Shown: in pieces, positions 19,101-25,193 of the stretch
Layout: the number at the start of each line of letters is the position of its first letter
Position numbering within the stretch: the first letter of the stretch is position 1
Origin: Lachnospiraceae bacterium UBA3772
GTDB taxonomy: Bacteria > Bacillota > Clostridia > Lachnospirales > Lachnospiraceae
NCBI GenBank assembly: GCA_002371025.1
Contig: DFFQ01000059.1
Span: 1 to 29,942, forward strand
Direction of reading: 5' to 3'
Length of the DNA stretch: 29,942 bases
Notes under the pieces: generated by a model
The model's database searches: none
What the model was told of the DNA's origin: nothing
The model's input: only the letters and a program-made list of their open reading frames with translations
Translations under genes and position numbers: made by a program

Positions 19101-20366
19101 ATGAAGATAAATCTTAATGAAATTTTATATGCTGTATCATCCGGTCTGGATGCTGCTGAAGGCGAATATCTTGGCGTTACAGCAGGTCATAGTAAGAGGA
19201 TTGCAGCTATCTCTATCATTATGGGTAAGGCTCTTGGCCTTTCCGACAAAGACCTGATAGACCTTGCTGCATATGCCATTCTTCATGATAATGCACTTAC
19301 CGAATTTGACCAAGAACAAATTGAATATATGAATTATAACAATGGTATGAGATATTCAGACCATGATTTTCTTGTGCGCCATTGTACCATCGGTGAGATT
19401 AATACAAAACTCCTTCCTTTTAGAACAAATAACCGTGATGTAATTCTTCTTCATCACGAAAATGCTGATGGTTCAGGACCTTTTGGACGTATAGCAGACA
19501 GAACTCCTGTTAAAGCTCAGATAATCCATCTTGCAGATATGGTAGAGACCAACTTTAATCTCACCCGTGCAGAGGATTCTAATTATTCAGATATCATTTA
19601 TTATGTAAGATCCAATACATCTTCCCTCTTCTCAAGAGAAGTGGCAGATGCATTTGTAGGAAGCTTCAGACAAAAGGACATGAAATTCATGAATCCGCTT
19701 AAATTAGACGGCTTCCTTCGTTCTTCCATTAAGCACTATGAAGATGAATACTTCCCACAGGAAGTTCATAATCTTGCAACCCTTATGGCTCGTATCATCG
19801 ACTTTAAATCTCACTACACCTGTAAGCATTCTTTAGGTGTAGCCAGAAAAGCCGAGATCATGGCCATTCATTATAATTTTGATCAGGATAAGACCATTCA
19901 GTATTATCTTGCCGGTGCCCTTCACGATGTAGGAAAGCTGATGATTCCAAACTATATCTTAAAGAAACCTGCAAAGCTTTCTGATGATGAATATGAGATC
20001 ATGAAGCAGCATGCTTATTATACCTATCTCATCCTTAAGGATTTAAAGGGCATGAAAAATGTTGCCAAATGGGCTTCTCACCATCATGAAAAATTAGATG
20101 GCAAAGGATATCCTTTCGGACTTCCTGCAAAACAGCTTTCTCTTGAAGAAAGAATGCTTTGCTGCTGTGATATCTATCAGGCCTTAACCGAAGAAAGAGC
20201 CTATAAGAAAGGCTTCCCTCATGAAAAAGCTATTGCAATCCTTCAGGAAGGCGTTGATAAAGGAGAGATCGACGGTGATATACTCAACGAATTAGATAAA
20301 GTATTTAAGAATTATAACGAAAAAGAAGAGGATACAGTTACCGAGATTCTTAAATCTACACCATAA
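19101..20366 (+). CDS. Tandem HD / HD-GYP domain phosphodiesterase
   Basis: A soluble protein of 421 residues with two HD-type domains. The C-terminal one (about 225-400) is a full HD-GYP domain: H243, LHDVGK (274-279), H304, HHEKLDGKGYP (328-338) and D357. HD-GYP domains hydrolyse cyclic di-GMP or related cyclic dinucleotides. The N-terminal one (about 25-150) is a diverged copy: H30, HD (62-63) without the following Gly-Lys, HHENADGSGPFG (118-129) in place of the GYP motif, and D146. It keeps most metal ligands, so it may be active or act as a regulatory partner. No receiver, PAS or membrane segment is present. Start ATG 19101 has AAGGATGAG just upstream. It is divergent from lon and ends at a repeat-rich terminator. 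Confidence 0.87.
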   Translation: MKINLNEILYAVSSGLDAAEGEYLGVTAGHSKRIAAISIIMGKALGLSDKDLIDLAAYAILHDNALTEFDQEQIEYMNYNNGMRYSDHDFLVRHCTIGEINTKLLPFRTNNRDVILLHHENADGSGPFGRIADRTPVKAQIIHLADMVETNFNLTRAEDSNYSDIIYYVRSNTSSLFSREVADAFVGSFRQKDMKFMNPLKLDGFLRSSIKHYEDEYFPQEVHNLATLMARIIDFKSHYTCKHSLGVARKAEIMAIHYNFDQDKTIQYYLAGALHDVGKLMIPNYILKKPAKLSDDEYEIMKQHAYYTYLILKDLKGMKNVAKWASHHHEKLDGKGYPFGLPAKQLSLEERMLCCCDIYQALTEERAYKKGFPHEKAIAILQEGVDKGEIDGDILNELDKVFKNYNEKEEDTVTEILKSTP

Positions 20367-20462
20367 AAAAGCAAGGCCGATAGTGGCCATCTGCCCAAAA
20401 AAGGAAAGGCCGAAGGGGGCCATCTGCCCAAAAAAGGAAAGGCCGAAGGGGGCCATCTGCCC
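20365..20462. repeat. 33-bp tandem repeat, 3 copies, leading into a terminator
   Basis: Copies are at 20365-20396 (32 bases, diverged), 20397-20429 and 20430-20462 (these two identical). Each begins AAAAAAGGAAAGGC and ends GGCCATCTGCCC. A fourth, partial copy is the 5' arm of the terminator that follows. Each unit holds a small GGCC/GGCC inverted repeat. The array starts inside the stop codon of the HD-GYP gene. On the minus strand it is open and would encode an 11-residue repeat, but there is no sign that this is a real gene. Confidence 0.9.
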
Positions 20463-20517
20463 AAAAAAGGAAAGGTACGAGCGCACTAAGAATGTGCTTT
20501 CGTGCCTTTCCTTTTTT
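20463..20517 (+). terminator. Large terminator of the HD-GYP gene
   Basis: AAAAAAGGAAAGG (20463-20475) pairs with CCTTTCCTTTTTT (20505-20517), extended inward by ACGA/TCGT and GCAC/GTGC around the loop TAAGAAT. The six T residues at the 3' arm make it a Rho-independent terminator on the plus strand. The A-tract at the other end allows function on the minus strand as well. Confidence 0.9.
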
Positions 20518-20689
20518 GATGTTATGGCCATGGGACGGTAAGTTTTGATAGCTTACCATTCTAAATAAGACAGAGAACCTTCCGAGTCTTGTACTCGTTA
20601 TATAAAAATGTCAAGGTATCTGTTTTATATCAGACGCCTTGGCATTTAGGAGTATTATTTGATTTGTCCACTATATTTTAAAAGTTTAA
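20518..20689. other. Intergenic DNA with several hairpins, no gene seen
   Basis: This stretch between the HD-GYP and map terminators holds three further inverted repeats: GGTAAG/CTTACC (20537-20557), CGAGT/ACTCG (20583-20597) and a long one (20606-20647) pairing AAATGTCAAGG with CCTTGGCATTT and CTG with CAG. On the minus strand the long hairpin ends in five T and could be a second terminator for map. I see no convincing promoter or coding frame. Confidence 0.5.
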
Positions 20690-20728
20690 TAAAAAAAGGA
20701 AGTACACACAATGTACTTCCTATTTTTT
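20690..20728 (-). terminator. Terminator of map
   Basis: AGGAAGTAC (20697-20705) and GTACTTCCT (20713-20721) form a perfect 9-bp stem with a 7-base loop. An A-run on one side and a T-run on the other make it suitable for both directions. It lies 18 bases after the map stop. Confidence 0.9.
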
Positions 20729-20746
20729 ATCATTAATTATATAAAA

Positions 20747-21640
20747 CTACCATGCAATTACTTCATGTCCTGTTTCTGTAACAAGAACCTGAATCTCCCA
20801 CTGAGCTGAAGGAGAACCATCTTCTGTATAGATTGTCCAGTTATTTTCTGAATCTTCAAATACGTCCGGCTCACCTGCATTAAGCATTGGCTCAATTGTA
20901 AACATCATTCCAGGAGCCATAAGCATATCTGTTCCACGCTTTGTTGTATAACCTACCCATGGATCTTCATGGAACTCAAGTCCAACTCCATGACCACCTA
21001 TCTCTCTTACAACACTGTAACCATTAGCCTTGGCATGGTCATTTATAACCTGTCCCATATCTCCAAGGAATCCCCATGGCTTAACTTCTTTTAATCCAAG
21101 CTCAACACATTCCTTACATACATCTACTAGTTTCTTCATTTCAGGGTCTACATCACCAATGCAGAACATTCTTGATGAATCTGAATAATAACCATTAAGG
21201 ATTGTAGAGCAGTCAACATTTATAATGTCGCCATCCATAAGGATCTCATCCTTTGATGGAATACCATGGCATACAGCATCATTTATTGATGTACATACAC
21301 TCTTTGGAAATCCGCAATAATTAAGAGGTGCTGGAATAGCGCCATGCTTTTTGCAGACTTCATTGATGATATCATTTATCTCTTCTGTACTCATTCCGGC
21401 ACAGATTTTATCTGCTACTACATCAAGACACTCCACATTTACTTTTGCACTTTCTTTGATAAGAGCAATCTGTTCTGGAGTTTTGATAAGCTTTCTGGCT
21501 GGTACTATATGTCCGGCAAGACGTGCCATATCAATCTTTCTGTCAAATTCTTCATGGCATACCTTATACTTTTTTCCACTACCACACCAGCATGGATCAT
21601 TTCTTCCTATCTTCTTTTCTCTTCCATTTATTAAATTCAT
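20747..21640 (-). CDS. map: Methionine aminopeptidase with N-terminal SEC-C motif
   Basis: Type I methionine aminopeptidase, 297 residues, removes the initiator Met from new proteins. The metal ligands are all present: D143, D154, H217 (GGHGVGLEFHEDP), E250 (TIEPMLNAG) and E282 (WEIQV). Before the catalytic domain is a zinc-binding SEC-C motif CWCGSGKKYKVCH (17-29), the form often called MetAP type Ic, where the extra motif is thought to aid ribosome contact. Start ATG 21640 has GGAG 6 bases upstream. The gene follows thiG by 14 bases and is followed by a strong terminator. Many Firmicutes carry a second map in the ribosomal-protein operon; this one is away from such a context. Confidence 0.96.
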   Translation of the reverse strand: MNLINGREKKIGRNDPCWCGSGKKYKVCHEEFDRKIDMARLAGHIVPARKLIKTPEQIALIKESAKVNVECLDVVADKICAGMSTEEINDIINEVCKKHGAIPAPLNYCGFPKSVCTSINDAVCHGIPSKDEILMDGDIINVDCSTILNGYYSDSSRMFCIGDVDPEMKKLVDVCKECVELGLKEVKPWGFLGDMGQVINDHAKANGYSVVREIGGHGVGLEFHEDPWVGYTTKRGTDMLMAPGMMFTIEPMLNAGEPDVFEDSENNWTIYTEDGSPSAQWEIQVLVTETGHEVIAW

Positions 21641-21654
21641 ACATTTCTCCTATA

Positions 21655-22377
21655 CTATAATCTCTGACTCTCCTGAGAGAGATAAGCCTCTCTTCCAGCT
21701 TCAATAGCTTTCTTAAAAGATCTTGCCATTATCCTTATATTACCTGCAGTAGAAAGGGCTGTTTTTGCCATAACCGCTGCACATCCTATTTCCATAGCTT
21801 CACAGGCTTGAGATGGTTTTCCAATTCCTGCATCAACAATTATCGGAAGATCTATCTCTCTTATCAACACTTCGATAAAATCCTTTGTCTGCAGTCCCTT
21901 ATTTGATCCACTTGGTGAAGCAAGAGGGATTAATGCTTTTGCACCGGCATTATATAATTCTTTTGCTGTAACCAGTTCGGGATACATATAAGGAAGAACT
22001 GTAAAACCTTCATTAGTAAGAATCTCTGTTGCTCTTAATGTTTCCGGTGCATCTGGAAGGAAGTATTTCGAATCCTGCATTATTTCTAGTTTTACTATCT
22101 TTCCAAGTCCTGAATCTGCGGCATGTCTTGCCATAGCAACAGCTGACTCCGAATCTCTCGCGCCTAAAGTATTAGGAAGTATTACTACACTTTCAGGAAT
22201 AAAAGGAATAGGATCTTCCTCTGTATCCAGCTTGGCGATCGCAACGGAAATCATTTCAACACCGGCATATTCTACCGCAGCCTTTACAAGTTCAGGGGTA
22301 TATACAGAAGTTTTCCCTGATCCCAGCATGAATCTTGACTTAAGGCAAAGTTCACCAATACAAAGTTCATCAGCCAT
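21655..22377 (-). CDS. thiG: Thiazole synthase ThiG, apparently without thi partners
   Basis: A ThiG-type TIM barrel of 240 residues. ThiG makes the thiazole phosphate of thiamine from deoxyxylulose phosphate, dehydroglycine and ThiS thiocarboxylate. Catalytic residues are present: the Schiff-base Lys K96 and E98 in VKLEI, and D182 in IVDAGIGKPSQ, matching the B. subtilis numbering. The phosphate loop PSGSNKGLQT (155-164) is kept. The usual NTA motif of the last strand reads KTA (205-207), a change near the active site. No thiS, thiF, thiH or thiO lies within the window and no TPP riboswitch is visible upstream. Start ATG 22377 overlaps the stop of the preceding small gene (TAATG). It may serve thiamine synthesis with partners elsewhere, or have shifted in function. 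Confidence 0.85.
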   Translation of the reverse strand: MADELCIGELCLKSRFMLGSGKTSVYTPELVKAAVEYAGVEMISVAIAKLDTEEDPIPFIPESVVILPNTLGARDSESAVAMARHAADSGLGKIVKLEIMQDSKYFLPDAPETLRATEILTNEGFTVLPYMYPELVTAKELYNAGAKALIPLASPSGSNKGLQTKDFIEVLIREIDLPIIVDAGIGKPSQACEAMEIGCAAVMAKTALSTAGNIRIMARSFKKAIEAGREAYLSQESQRL

Positions 22378-22571
22378 TACATCTGTCTCCTTACAACTCT
22401 ATATTCATCACCATTTGTATAATATGGACACTGAAATGACCTGTCCTGCATAAGTCTTCCAAAGTCATCTTCATCCATATCTATATCACAAATGTAGCCT
22501 TCATAATCATCATCATATACATAGTATGCACATGTATCACATGATGCAGCTTTTTTCTTTTTATTTTCCAT
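22377..22571 (-). CDS. Small Cys-rich acidic protein (DUF6472-like)
   Basis: A protein of 64 residues with four cysteines (C11, C14, C28, C48) that could bind zinc. A Lys-rich N-terminus is followed by a very acidic centre (DMDEDDFGRLM) and an ending GDEYRVVRRQM. It resembles the small Lachnospiraceae family I know as DUF6472, from memory and without a search. Function is unknown. Start ATG 22571 has AGAGGT 5 bases upstream. It is the first gene of the small/thiG/map operon; its stop overlaps the thiG start by one base, which suggests coupled translation. Confidence 0.75.
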   Translation of the reverse strand: MENKKKKAASCDTCAYYVYDDDYEGYICDIDMDEDDFGRLMQDRSFQCPYYTNGDEYRVVRRQM

Positions 22572-22605
22572 AGCTGACCTCTATTATTTTAAAACATACC
22601 TTACT

Positions 22606-22634
22606 ATTGTACACCATTTCTCTTTATTTTTTAA
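22606..22634 (-). promoter_or_regulatory. Weak promoter candidate for the thiG/map operon
   Basis: On the minus strand, TTAAAA (22629-22634) and TACAAT (22606-22611) are 17 bases apart, about 30 bases before the start codon of the small Cys-rich gene. The -35 match is poor. No convincing plus-strand promoter for murI was found in the same gap. Confidence 0.35.
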
Positions 22635-22714
22635 CCTTTTTATAAGATAAAAGAAGCAAATATTTCCTTATTATGATATACTGTTTATATTCTTAGAAAA
22701 ATGAAGGCATTGAT

Positions 22715-23527
22715 ATGAAAATTGGTATTTTTGATTCTGGAATAGGCGGTCTCTCAGTTCTTCACGAAGCATACCATATGTTAAAGGACACAGAATATAT
22801 ATTCTATGCCGATACAGACCATGTACCATATGGTTCAAGAACTCCGGAAGAGATCCGACATTTCTCAGATGATATAGTAAAATTTTTAATAAATGAATCC
22901 TGTGACGCTATAATCATAGCCTGCAACACTGCAACAAGCTGTTCTGCAAAGTTCCTGAGATCAAAATATTCACTTCCAATAATCGGAATGGAACCTGCTG
23001 TAAAACCTGCTATAGAGACAAATGATTCCCGCAGGATACTTGTCATGGCAACTCCCGTTACCTTAAGAGAAACAAAATTAAAAAAGCTTATCGACAGAGT
23101 TGATGAAGATCATATAGTAGACCTTCTCCCTATGCCTCAACTGGTTAATTTTGCAGAAAATGAAACCTTTGACGAAGATAAAGTAACGGAATATTTAGAT
23201 AAGCAGTTTTTTAACCGATCATCTAAAGACTATTCCTCTTTGGTTTTAGGATGTACTCATTTTAATTATTTTAAGCCTTACTATCGTAAATATTTCGATG
23301 AGACAACTTCTTTTATCGATGGAAACAGAGGAACCATAAAACATCTTTCCGATGTTTTAAAGATTGATCTTAATGATAAAGATTTAGTTGTAGATTTTAA
23401 AGATGTTGACGACATGCTTCTCTCCGGAAATACAACCTATTACTTCTCCGGAAGAAAAGCATCTAAAGAAGAATTAGAACATATCCTCCGCCTCCACAAA
23501 CGCCTGGAGTCCGTAAGAAAAATATAG
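22715..23527 (+). CDS. murI: Glutamate racemase
   Basis: MurI, 270 residues, interconverts L- and D-glutamate in the cytosol and so supplies D-Glu for peptidoglycan. The N-terminal FDSGIGGLSVL (6-16) holds the catalytic Asp. The two catalytic cysteines are C70 in IIACNTATS and C180 in LVLGCTHFNYF, the latter followed by the active-site His. The usual GCTHYP reads GCTHFN, a mild variation. YADTDHVPYGSRT (31-43) is the conserved substrate loop. Start ATG 22715 is preceded by ATGAAGGCATTGAT, with AAGG as a weak ribosome binding site. It is one of two plus-strand genes, divergent from the thiG operon and convergent with the GH53 gene. Confidence 0.94.
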   Translation: MKIGIFDSGIGGLSVLHEAYHMLKDTEYIFYADTDHVPYGSRTPEEIRHFSDDIVKFLINESCDAIIIACNTATSCSAKFLRSKYSLPIIGMEPAVKPAIETNDSRRILVMATPVTLRETKLKKLIDRVDEDHIVDLLPMPQLVNFAENETFDEDKVTEYLDKQFFNRSSKDYSSLVLGCTHFNYFKPYYRKYFDETTSFIDGNRGTIKHLSDVLKIDLNDKDLVVDFKDVDDMLLSGNTTYYFSGRKASKEELEHILRLHKRLESVRKI

Positions 23528-23532
23528 CAATA

Positions 23533-23787
23533 AAAGCAGCCATAACCAGCAAAATATAAACAGACGTGAATTTCTCTCGACAAATTTGCAATAATTATGG
23601 CATAAAATAAAGCAGCCATAACCAGCCAAAATAATATAATAGACACGAAAGAATTCCTCCAAAGGGCATGTTTAGCCCGCTGGAGGAATTACTTGAGTGT
23701 CTATATTATTTTGGCGTCCGTTCGTCTCTGGAGGGATTACTTTTAGCGTCCATTATATTTTGGCGTTCGTTCGTCTATATTATTTCG
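23533..23787. repeat. Composite palindromic repeat between murI and the GH53 gene
   Basis: Two direct copies of AAAGCAGCCATAACCAGC (23533-23550 and 23609-23626) are 76 bases apart. The second runs into a 91-base inverted repeat (23625-23715): outer arms GCCAAAATAAT...TAGACAC and GTGTCTATATTATTTTGGC, which differ by a 3-base gap, and inner arms AATTCCTCCA (23652-23661) and TGGAGGAATT (23681-23690), with GGGC/GCCC at the tip. The right half is repeated in tandem with a period of 48 (23681-23728, 23729-23776). A third partial copy of the arm reaches into the last codons of the GH53 gene. There is no coding capacity that looks real. It may act as a bidirectional transcript end. Confidence 0.85.
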
Positions 23788-24896
23788 GCATCAAAATCTC
23801 TAATTTGTGCAAGCGCCGGCAAACTGTTCCCTTCATAATCAAACAGCGCCTGATTAGCCCATTCATTTCCGCCAGGTCCTTTTTCCTTAGTATATTCTAA
23901 AGCAGCATCACTGGCCCATCCACATCCTGGAACAGGGATCCAGGCTGGTTCCCAATAATAAAAACCTCTTCCCCCTTTTATAGATACGATCAGCTCCATA
24001 ATATCTTTCATAAATGCAGCCTGGCCTTCTTTTGTCATTGGATAAGGAACCTTTGCCACAAGTTCTTCCTTTGTAGCATATCCCTTTCTTTCCTCTGCTT
24101 TAAGGCCTTCATAATGAGAATAATCTTCCATGGAAAAGCCAGTGGAAACTTCATCAATTATCATTTCTTTTCCATATAGGCTGGACAGCTGCAGCATATT
24201 AGCTTTAAGATCATCTTTTGTCCCATGCCAGAAAGGATAATAAGAAAGACCTATAACATCAAAATCTTCCCCATCTCTCTTAAAGTATTCATCAAACCAT
24301 TCTTTATACATAGGTGCATTTCCACCATTATCAAGATGGATCATAGTAATGATATCTTTACTAACTTCCTTAACTGCCTTAAGTCCTGCGCTGACATATC
24401 TGTTAATCTGATCAAAATTAGGCTTTAAACCTGTTGGCCATAAAAGTCCGTTAGTTATCTCATTACCTACCTGGACCATATCTGGAAGAAGATTTTCTTC
24501 TTTAAGGTCTAAAAGGACTTTTTTGGTATATGTATAAACTGCATCAGCAAGCTGATCTTCATTATAATCCTTCCAAGCCTTAGGCAGGATCTGCTTTCCT
24601 GGATCAGCCCAGAAATCACTGTAATGAAAATCAAGAAGTGTGCTCATTCCTGCTTCTTTTGCCCTTCTTGATATAAGAACAACTTTTTCATAATCATTAG
24701 TTCCTGCTCCGTACGGATTTTTATTTTCATCATAAGGATCATTCCAAAGGCGGATCCTTATAGAATTTGTTCCATATTCCTTTAATATATTAAAAAGGTC
24801 ATCTTCTTTTCCATCCTTAAAAAACCTGGCTCCGCAGGCCTCTTCTTCTATTACGGTGGATACATCCATACCCTTTATAAATCTATCTATCTTCAT
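23775..24896 (-). CDS. GH53 endo-beta-1,4-galactanase, cytosolic
   Basis: A family GH53 enzyme of 373 residues, which cleaves beta-1,4-galactan chains of pectin and arabinogalactan type I. The N-terminal FIKGMDVSTVIEEE, RIRLWNDPYDENKNPYGAG (about 48-66) and DFHYSDFWADPGKQ (about 89-102) are diagnostic. The acid/base Glu is E146 in VQVGNEITNG and the nucleophile is E249 in MIIDEVSTG. YYWEPAWIPVPG marks the last strand. There is no signal peptide, unlike most GH53 enzymes, so it probably acts inside the cell on imported galacto-oligosaccharides. TTG 24899 and ATG 24896 are both in frame. I choose ATG because GGAGG is 6 bases upstream. The stop lies inside the neighbouring repeat element. Confidence 0.93.
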   Translation of the reverse strand: MKIDRFIKGMDVSTVIEEEACGARFFKDGKEDDLFNILKEYGTNSIRIRLWNDPYDENKNPYGAGTNDYEKVVLISRRAKEAGMSTLLDFHYSDFWADPGKQILPKAWKDYNEDQLADAVYTYTKKVLLDLKEENLLPDMVQVGNEITNGLLWPTGLKPNFDQINRYVSAGLKAVKEVSKDIITMIHLDNGGNAPMYKEWFDEYFKRDGEDFDVIGLSYYPFWHGTKDDLKANMLQLSSLYGKEMIIDEVSTGFSMEDYSHYEGLKAEERKGYATKEELVAKVPYPMTKEGQAAFMKDIMELIVSIKGGRGFYYWEPAWIPVPGCGWASDAALEYTKEKGPGGNEWANQALFDYEGNSLPALAQIRDFDAEII

Positions 24897-24919
24897 CAAA
24901 AACCTCCTTATAGCATTAT

Positions 24920-24942
24920 AGGGACGTGCATGGCACGTCCCT
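24920..24942. other. Hairpin between the zinc-ribbon and GH53 genes
   Basis: AGGGACGTGC and GCACGTCCCT form a perfect 10-bp stem with a 3-base loop, just before the GH53 ribosome binding site. It has no T-run on the minus strand, so it is more likely a transcript-processing or stability element than a terminator. Confidence 0.6.
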
Positions 24943-24971
24943 TTATTCTATTAATAATTATGGAGTAAATA

Positions 24972-25193
24972 TTAATCAAAAAATTTAGGATCTGTAATAC
25001 GTGTATGCATAAGCTTATAACGGAATCTTACAATCTCATTATCTCTTAATACATCTTCTTCAGTACCTTCATACTGACATCTTAAGCAGTAATACTGTTT
25101 CTTATCCTTATCATAAAACATATCGATATCCAGGTCTCGGAGGAAACATGATGGACATCTGAAATTTAATTTGCCTTTGCTAGATTGAGCCAT
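24972..25193 (-). CDS. Small zinc-ribbon protein, unknown function
   Basis: A protein of 73 residues with two CxxC pairs (CPSC at 13-16 and CLRC at 36-39), which suggests a four-Cys zinc ribbon, followed by a charged tail with RFRYKLMHTRITDPKFFD. Small ribbons of this kind often bind nucleic acid or a protein partner, but no specific family is recognised. Start ATG 25193 has AAGGAGG 10 bases upstream. The first 28 bases overlap the end of the preceding gene, so it is co-transcribed with the unrecognised 613-residue protein and the GH53 galactanase gene. It may be a housekeeping passenger rather than part of sugar use. Confidence 0.75.
   Translation of the reverse strand: MAQSSKGKLNFRCPSCFLRDLDIDMFYDKDKKQYYCLRCQYEGTEEDVLRDNEIVRFRYKLMHTRITDPKFFD

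Noticed and set aside
20365..20462. Possible CRISPR array
   Set aside because: The units are directly adjacent with no unique spacers, and no cas gene is in the window.
20292..20531. Minus-strand open frame with an 11-residue repeat (LSFFGQMAPFG)
   Set aside because: It is a by-product of the 33-bp repeat and the terminator, overlaps the end of the HD-GYP gene and has no good ribosome binding site.
22572..22714. TPP riboswitch upstream of the thiG operon
   Set aside because: The gap is short and I see none of the conserved TPP riboswitch core. The leader from the candidate promoter would be only about 30 bases.
23440..23662. Two hydrophobic minus-strand open frames after murI
   Set aside because: They overlap murI and the palindromic repeat, have no ribosome binding site, and their hydrophobic content comes from the repeat sequence.
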